Part shown: positions 13,986 to 18,620 of the stretch, in pieces
How the letters are laid out: each line of letters begins with the position of its first letter
Position numbering within the stretch: position 1 is the stretch's first letter
NCBI GenBank assembly: GCA_045863035.1
Contig: BTUV01000059.1
Location: forward strand, 1 to 18,620
Source: H2-BAC3 sp045863035
GTDB taxonomy: Bacteria > Bacteroidota > Ignavibacteria > Ignavibacteriales > Ignavibacteriaceae
Length of the DNA stretch: 18,620 nucleotides
Direction of reading: 5' to 3'
The notes under the pieces: model-generated
Told to the model about the DNA's origin: nothing
Seen by the model: the letters and a program-made list of their open reading frames with translations, nothing else
The model's database searches: none
Program-made: the position numbers and the translations under genes

Positions 13986-16646
13986 ATGATTAAAAAACTA
14001 ATTTTATTGTTTCTTATAACAACCTTCGGAATTTTACCGCAGGTCAAGCCAATTTACCAGAGCAATGCTTATTCGGTGTATTCTGATGCTGTTATTCAGG
14101 AGGAATACAAAGCTGAAGTATTAGCAGATGGTTCATTACATTCAAACTATCACCCGGCTTTCAGCGGAGGACTTGACCGTAATCTTATCTTTAAGTTCAG
14201 TATTAACGGTTTTGATAATGAGCGTCCGCCGGGACTTGATCACCGGGTATTTTTAAACCCAAACGGGGGGCGCTTTGTTACTCCGGTATATACCTTTGGG
14301 CGTTCTTCCGATGCAGATACTGTTCTGGAGGACGGACCTGAGTATCCCATCGCTCCGAATGAAAAATATACGGTTGTCTTTCGTGTGAATATGAGTGAGG
14401 TTCTTGCTTCTTTACAAGCTGAGGGTTCGTTCTCCTGCTATAACGGTCAGGTAATTACAAAAAAAGACTTTAAGGGGGTATATATTATGGGAAGTTCGGC
14501 TCCGTTAAACTGGGACTTCCCAGGGCTTTCAAAAGAAAAACTGTTTCAGCTCACTGATCCCGACAAGGATGGCATCTATGAAGCTGCTCTTGAATTCGTA
14601 AACCGTTTCAGAAGAACGCCTGAGGAGGATGGCGGCTTTCTCTGGAAACAGTCGCTTGATCTTAAAGAACTCCCTGTGTATCAGTCCCCCTTTCCGCTGA
14701 TGAATGCTCTATATAAGATGTCGCTGGAGGAGATGAAGGAAAACATCCGCGAAGACGGTGCATTTATGGCAGGTGAAAAATGGACAGGTATCTGGACCCG
14801 CGATATCAGTTATAGTATATTGCTATCCCTTGCCATAGTTAATCCGGATGCCTGTAAAACCAGTCTTATGGCAAAAGTTAAGGATGGTATCATCATACAG
14901 GATACCGGCACGGGCGGTTCCTGGCCGGTTTCAACTGACAGAATGACCTGGGCACTGGCGGCTTATGAAGTATATCTTTCCACGCGTGATAAGCAGTGGC
15001 TCAGAACTGCATTTGATATCATCAGCAGGAGTGTTACAGCCGATCAGAAAAATGTATTTGACCCTGCAACCGGGCTGGTCAGAGGTGAAACCAGTTTTCT
15101 GGACTGGCGTGAGCAGACCTATCCCCGCTGGATGCAGCCGGCTGATATATATACTTCTCCCGCTCTGGGTACCGGTGCGGTGCATGCAAGGACTTATCAG
15201 ATTCTTGCATTGATGGCTGATGAACTGAAGGAAGATGCAACTTTTTACCGGATGCAGCACTCCGAGTTTATTTGGGCTCTTAATCAGCAATTCTGGAATG
15301 AACGGGAAAAGTATTACAACAGTTATTTTTATGGCAGAAATTTTCCTGTCAGAGCATCGCGCACAGAAGCGCTTGGGAATGCTCTGATGGTATTATTCAA
15401 TCTTTCAGACGGCAAGGATGAACAAATTGTAAAAAACTATCCTGTATCAGATTTCGGAACTCCCGTTGTCTGGCCGCAGGAGCCGGGTATTCCGCCGTAT
15501 CATAATAACGGAATATGGCCTTTTGTTGAGGGCTTCCGGATGTGGTCTGCAAAAAAGGTATATAACGAAGCTGCTGTTATGCACTCATTTGCGTCATTAG
15601 TAAGAAGCTCAGCGCTTTTCTTAACTAATAAGGAAAATATGGCAGCGGAGACTGGCAGTAGTGAAGGCACTGAAATAAATTCAGACAGGCAGTTATGGTC
15701 AGTAGCCGGGAACCTCGCATTGGTTTATCGTGTGTTGTTTGGTATCGAAATGAATGAAAACGGAGTTGAGTTTCTTCCGTATATACCTTCACCACTTGCG
15801 GGAAAACACACTTTAAAAAACCTGAAGCTGGGCAAGACCGTATTTAATCTTTCAGTCGAAGGAGAAGGCAGCAGGGTAGTTTCGTATAGGGTGAATGGAA
15901 AGCAAACGGAGAAACGCAGCTTTAACCATACTGAGAAGGGGGTATATACTATCGAGATTCAGCTCGGTAAAGAGGAACACCCCTCAGAAATCAATTTACG
16001 GAAAATCAGTTTTGCTCTTGAAATGCCAAAGGTGCAATATGACGGCAGACAAATTTCGTGGGATGAAGTTCCGGGGGCCGATCACTACAATATATATCGT
16101 AATGGCGGGCTGATGACCGGAGTACAGGTAACCAATTTTACCCCTGAAGAAGATGAGATAATATGCGAGTATCAGGTTTCTGCCGAAAGCGCGGAAGGAT
16201 TAGAGTCATTCCTGGCTGAACCGATAAGAACGGGTACTGCTGAGCTTGAGTTCAGCGTAAACTCTTTATTACACACGGAGGGGGAGTATATAACGCTTCT
16301 TCCGGATGAAAAACAGGTTTTTGATTTTACGATACGTCTTCCTGAAGACGGCACTTACAGCATTGATTTCCTCTATGCAAACGGCAGCGGTCCTGTTAAC
16401 ACTGATAATAAATGTGCCGTAAGAACTATGCAGATAAATGGCGGAAAACGCAGTACAGTGGTGTTTCCGCAAAGGGGAACGGGTGAGTGGGAGCAGTATG
16501 GTTATTCAAACCCAGTTCCGGCGTATCTTACGGAAGGTGAAAACACAATCCGCCTTAGCTATGATCCGCTTGACAGGAATATGAATGGTGAAGTGAATAC
16601 CGCCCGCCTGATGGTGATGAGGATATCGCGTATATACGGTTCATGA
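13986..16646 (+). CDS. Secreted six-hairpin glycosidase-like protein with FN3 and carbohydrate-binding-like domains
   Basis: 886 residues from the ATG at 13986, chosen because it begins a signal peptide (MIKKLILLFLITTFGILPQ); the frame extends to a TTG at 13947. An N-terminal beta-rich region includes an E-set/starch-binding-like stretch near 164-200 (GVYIMGSSAPLNW, then DPDKDGIYE). The middle (about 240-640) resembles an (alpha/alpha)6 six-hairpin glycosidase: WTRDISYSILLSLA from W270 with D273, GSWPVSTDRMTWALAAYEVY, and SFLDWREQ with D373 and E376 as candidate catalytic acids. The GH family cannot be named with confidence (GH63/GH78/GDE-like). An FN3-like module (about 682-755) and a CBM6/35-like C-terminus (about 757-886) follow. 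There is no T9SS tail and no lipobox Cys, unlike the other secreted proteins here, so it is probably periplasmic. It may cleave polysaccharide-derived oligosaccharides. Confidence 0.68.
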   Translation: MIKKLILLFLITTFGILPQVKPIYQSNAYSVYSDAVIQEEYKAEVLADGSLHSNYHPAFSGGLDRNLIFKFSINGFDNERPPGLDHRVFLNPNGGRFVTPVYTFGRSSDADTVLEDGPEYPIAPNEKYTVVFRVNMSEVLASLQAEGSFSCYNGQVITKKDFKGVYIMGSSAPLNWDFPGLSKEKLFQLTDPDKDGIYEAALEFVNRFRRTPEEDGGFLWKQSLDLKELPVYQSPFPLMNALYKMSLEEMKENIREDGAFMAGEKWTGIWTRDISYSILLSLAIVNPDACKTSLMAKVKDGIIIQDTGTGGSWPVSTDRMTWALAAYEVYLSTRDKQWLRTAFDIISRSVTADQKNVFDPATGLVRGETSFLDWREQTYPRWMQPADIYTSPALGTGAVHARTYQILALMADELKEDATFYRMQHSEFIWALNQQFWNEREKYYNSYFYGRNFPVRASRTEALGNALMVLFNLSDGKDEQIVKNYPVSDFGTPVVWPQEPGIPPYHNNGIWPFVEGFRMWSAKKVYNEAAVMHSFASLVRSSALFLTNKENMAAETGSSEGTEINSDRQLWSVAGNLALVYRVLFGIEMNENGVEFLPYIPSPLAGKHTLKNLKLGKTVFNLSVEGEGSRVVSYRVNGKQTEKRSFNHTEKGVYTIEIQLGKEEHPSEINLRKISFALEMPKVQYDGRQISWDEVPGADHYNIYRNGGLMTGVQVTNFTPEEDEIICEYQVSAESAEGLESFLAEPIRTGTAELEFSVNSLLHTEGEYITLLPDEKQVFDFTIRLPEDGTYSIDFLYANGSGPVNTDNKCAVRTMQINGGKRSTVVFPQRGTGEWEQYGYSNPVPAYLTEGENTIRLSYDPLDRNMNGEVNTARLMVMRISRIYGS

Positions 16647-17225
16647 GGAGAGGGTGAGGATAAGCCCCTCTTTCGGATTTCCGGCAAAGCGGTGTTTGTT
16701 CTTCAGGTAAGCAGCTCCTCCTGTCCAGCAGGCGAGTGCGTCAAGCTGATGGGGGTTTGCCGGTGCGTCAGCCGGCGGCAGTTTGATATATTGTGAGAAA
16801 AAGGAATGTGCATCGTTCAGCGGAGTATCTTTTGCTATCCCGCAGTGTCTTTTGATGTCGGCAGGGTAAGTTTCATATACCTTTATGTCAAGCGATTCAA
16901 GATAATCTTTTAGTTCAATGCCGCGCGCGGTAAATCCGCCGAGGAACATGGGGGACATTGCATCAAGCTCCCGGTCGGCGGCACGGTACATATAGTCTTT
17001 GCTTCCTTTTAGTCCGCGATAAATACCGGGCAGAGAAAGGGGAGCATCAATAAAGACCATTTGCGGGTGATTATTCGCGGCAAATTCCTTAATCATCTCA
17101 GATGCGTCTTGTTTTTTTGTGCTCTGCAGGTAAGCAAGCCGGCGGTTTTTCAGATAACAGATTACCGTGGTGCCGTTCAGTTTTCCGCCGAAATCAATTC
17201 CGATGTGTGTAAGTTTCTGTTTCAT
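16641..17225 (-). CDS. DUF429 family protein (predicted RNase H-like nuclease)
   Basis: 194 residues, cytosolic. RNase H-fold features are visible: HIGIDFGGKLNGTTV with D11, MVFIDAPLSLP with D60, YRAADRELDAMSP (81-93), YETYPADIKRHCG with E118, and HQLDALACWTGGAAY with D162. These acidic residues are the usual conserved set of DUF429, annotated as a predicted nuclease of unknown role. The last six bases (TCATGA, 16641-16646) are shared with the convergent glycosidase-like gene: each strand reads Ser-stop from the same palindrome. Its start is only 13 bp from the divergent exonuclease gene, which suggests shared control. Confidence 0.8.
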   Translation of the reverse strand: MKQKLTHIGIDFGGKLNGTTVICYLKNRRLAYLQSTKKQDASEMIKEFAANNHPQMVFIDAPLSLPGIYRGLKGSKDYMYRAADRELDAMSPMFLGGFTARGIELKDYLESLDIKVYETYPADIKRHCGIAKDTPLNDAHSFFSQYIKLPPADAPANPHQLDALACWTGGAAYLKNKHRFAGNPKEGLILTLSS

Positions 17226-17227
17226 GT

Positions 17228-17233
17228 TATAAT
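17228..17233 (+). promoter_or_regulatory. TATAAT -10 box placed for a leaderless transcript
   Basis: A perfect TATAAT ends 5 bases before the ATG at 17239, inside the 13-bp gap between two divergent start codons. Transcription about 6 bases downstream of the -10 would begin at the start codon itself. No good -35 is present at 17205-17210. Inferred from spacing only. Confidence 0.4.
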
Positions 17234-17238
17234 TCTTT

Positions 17239-18222
17239 ATGTCTCTTAAAAATACATTATTATCAGTAAATAAAAACGGGCTCTATTGCACTGCCGGAGA
17301 TTTTTATATAGACCCCTGGCGCGGTGTTGAGCGTGCAGTGGTTACGCATGGTCACAGCGATCATGCCCGGCCCGGGTCACGCTCCTATCTTTCCGGTAAG
17401 GCATCAGAACTGATATTAAAAGAACGACTTGGAGAAAGAATTTCTATCCAAACGGCTGCTTTCGGTGAGCAAGTGTCTATTAACGGAGTGACAGTTTCAT
17501 TTCATCCTGCGGGGCACATACCCGGCTCGGCTCAGGTAAGAGTTTCATATCAGGGAGAGGTCTGGGTGGTCTCAGGAGATTATAAGATTGAGAACGATGG
17601 TTTGGCTGAGCCCTTTGAACCGGTCAGGTGTCATACGTTTATCACGGAATCAACCTTTGGGGCTCCGGTGTATCACTGGGAAAAACAGCAAAAAATATTT
17701 GAGCAGATAACCCGCTGGTGGGGCAGAAACCGCGAGCAGGGTAAAACTTCTGTTATATATGCGTATTCTCTGGGGAAGTCACAGCGTTTGATTAACGGAC
17801 TTGACCACTCCGCGGGTATGATATATTGCCATCCGACAATAGCTGCAATGAATCAGAGAATCAGAATGTCAGGTTTCCGGTTAAAAGAATGCGCGCCGCT
17901 TAATCTTTCCGAAAAACAACAGTATAGCGGCGCTCTGGTGATCATGCCGCAGTTTTCAGCGATGAGTGAATATACGCGAAGATTTAACGATCCGGAAGAT
18001 GCGTATATCTCCGGCTGGATGCAGATAAAAAAGATGAGAAAATCATCAGGTAAAACTGCAACTTTCGTTCTTTCTGATCACGCGGACTGGTCCGGGCTCT
18101 TATGGGCGATTAAGGAAACCGGAGCAGAAACGATATATCCGGTTCACGGATATACAGAGCTGCTTTCAAGATGGCTGAGCGACAACGGATATTCTGCACA
18201 TACGTTTTCAAGTACCGGGTGA
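17239..18222 (+). CDS. Ligase-associated DNA exonuclease (metallo-beta-lactamase fold)
   Basis: 327 residues, cytosolic. Metal-binding motifs of the MBL/beta-CASP nuclease class are THGHSDH (36-42), AGHIPGS (91-97, H93), SGDYKIE (D114), LSDHADW (D290, H291) and VHGY (H313). Length and the opening GLYCTAGDFYIDPW...AVVTHGHSDHARPGS match the exonuclease family usually encoded beside an ATP-dependent DNA ligase and an Lhr-like helicase in a DNA repair cluster. Neither partner is present here: the upstream neighbour is DUF429 and downstream is the putative origin. There is no Shine-Dalgarno sequence, which agrees with the leaderless promoter suggested by the TATAAT at 17228. Confidence 0.88.
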   Translation: MSLKNTLLSVNKNGLYCTAGDFYIDPWRGVERAVVTHGHSDHARPGSRSYLSGKASELILKERLGERISIQTAAFGEQVSINGVTVSFHPAGHIPGSAQVRVSYQGEVWVVSGDYKIENDGLAEPFEPVRCHTFITESTFGAPVYHWEKQQKIFEQITRWWGRNREQGKTSVIYAYSLGKSQRLINGLDHSAGMIYCHPTIAAMNQRIRMSGFRLKECAPLNLSEKQQYSGALVIMPQFSAMSEYTRRFNDPEDAYISGWMQIKKMRKSSGKTATFVLSDHADWSGLLWAIKETGAETIYPVHGYTELLSRWLSDNGYSAHTFSSTG

Positions 18223-18440
18223 TATCAATCTGCAATATTCCGTTTTTTTCATCCCTACCGCTCTCCTGCTTCTGGCATATCTTTAAGAAAAAACATCACC
18301 TTTTGCAAGAAAAATCACCGGTTGAGGCGAAAATATATTTTTGTCAATTTGTAAGATTTAACTTGCAGAACTTCCCCTAATAGAGATATTTTTGAATATC
18401 ATTACGCAAAAACAGGCGTGTTAATAAAATGTGGATAACT

Positions 18441-18453
18441 TTTCACTGTGAAA
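18441..18453. repeat. 13-bp palindrome TTTCAC-T-GTGAAA
   Basis: Perfect 6-bp arms around one base, immediately after the first DnaA box of the origin region. A further TTTCAC half-site follows a few bases downstream. It may be a protein-binding site; no regulator can be named. Confidence 0.45.
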
Positions 18454-18472
18454 ATATGTTTCACAAATCCGG

Positions 18473-18511
18473 CTTAACAATTTATTAACTTTGAGTACTT
18501 CAGTTGTTAAG
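18473..18511. repeat. 8-bp inverted repeat CTTAACAA / TTGTTAAG
   Basis: The arms at 18473-18480 and 18504-18511 are exact reverse complements with a 23-base AT-rich spacer, between the DnaA boxes. A second, smaller dyad TTGTT/AACAA lies at 18535-18551. Confidence 0.5.
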
Positions 18512-18620
18512 TTACTTGAAACTGTGCCTGTAAGTTGTTGTAATATAACAAGTTAGGAGGTTTCTGGGAGTGTGGATAATTTGTGGATAACAAAATTAGT
18601 AATCGTCGAAGTGTTTAGAA

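Larger units (their letters stand above)
18223..18620. other. Probable replication origin region (oriC-like), AT-rich with three DnaA boxes
   Basis: About 400 bases with no plausible gene. Perfect DnaA boxes TGTGGATAA lie at 18430-18438, 18571-18579 and 18582-18590, all in the same direction; the last two are separated by two bases. They flank or follow AT-rich DNA, and several inverted repeats lie between them. AGGAGG at 18555-18560 is not followed by an open frame (the GTG at 18570 meets a stop after six codons). A box cluster with AT-rich DNA and dyads is the normal anatomy of a bacterial oriC. Confidence 0.7.

Noticed and set aside
13676..14047. Minus-strand open frame of 123 codons in the spacer after the deiminase gene.
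   Set aside because: It runs across palindromic repeats and the start of the next gene's signal peptide; composition is not protein-like.
18555..18590. AGGAGG followed by GTG as the start of a gene at the window end.
   Set aside because: The frame stops after six codons and the bases form DnaA boxes.

Overview
The window looks like part of a chromosome from the Ignavibacteria / Chlorobi side of the Bacteroidota. This is inferred from three large secreted proteins ending in type IX secretion (T9SS) sorting domains with the YPNPFNPET-type motif common in that lineage, from the family mix (CotH/LTD, SdrD-like, DUF11, choice-of-anchor A, secreted PAD-like deiminase), and from several start codons with no clear Shine-Dalgarno sequence. 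All genes look intact. There is no tRNA, rRNA, CRISPR array, transposase or phage gene.

Layout. dnaA (71-1450) opens the window with a perfect DnaA box in its presumed leader. Next come a CotH-kinase-like/LTD/T9SS surface protein (1618-3969) and, 12 bp later, a small protein that aligns with acyl carrier protein but has Glu in place of the phosphopantetheine-bearing Ser (3982-4350). A 17-bp tandem array ending in a perfect 28-bp palindrome separates these from gpmA (minus strand, 4586-5230). The 360-bp region between gpmA and the next gene carries a textbook -24/-12 (sigma-54) promoter and a matching upstream inverted repeat. These precede a 1522-residue modular surface protein (5591-10159) with, in order, a thioester (TQXA-type) domain, Ig-like part, SdrD-like domain, a DUF11 domain apparently interrupted by a choice-of-anchor A domain, five Asp-box blades and a T9SS tail. 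A strong terminator follows, then a repeat field with a 7-bp microsatellite and 2.7 copies of a 109-bp unit, each copy carrying a palindrome related to the one beside gpmA.

The second half holds a TRIC/YicG-type membrane protein (minus, 10733-11350), a secreted agmatine deiminase/peptidylarginine deiminase-like enzyme with a T9SS tail (11685-13673), another repeat field, a secreted six-hairpin glycosidase-like protein with FN3 and carbohydrate-binding-like modules (13986-16646), a DUF429 protein (minus, 16641-17225) and a ligase-associated DNA exonuclease (17239-18222). The last 400 bp have no gene, are AT-rich and carry three perfect DnaA boxes, so they look like an origin of replication. 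With the dnaA leader box at the other end, this suggests that the two ends of the window may be adjacent in the genome, although that cannot be shown from the sequence.

Most of the coding capacity (four genes, about 11.6 kb) is secreted or surface material. The strongest candidate for something new is the sigma-54-controlled thioester/choice-of-anchor A adhesin. It resembles the RpoN-controlled PEP-CTERM surface proteins of exosortase bacteria, but with a T9SS anchor.
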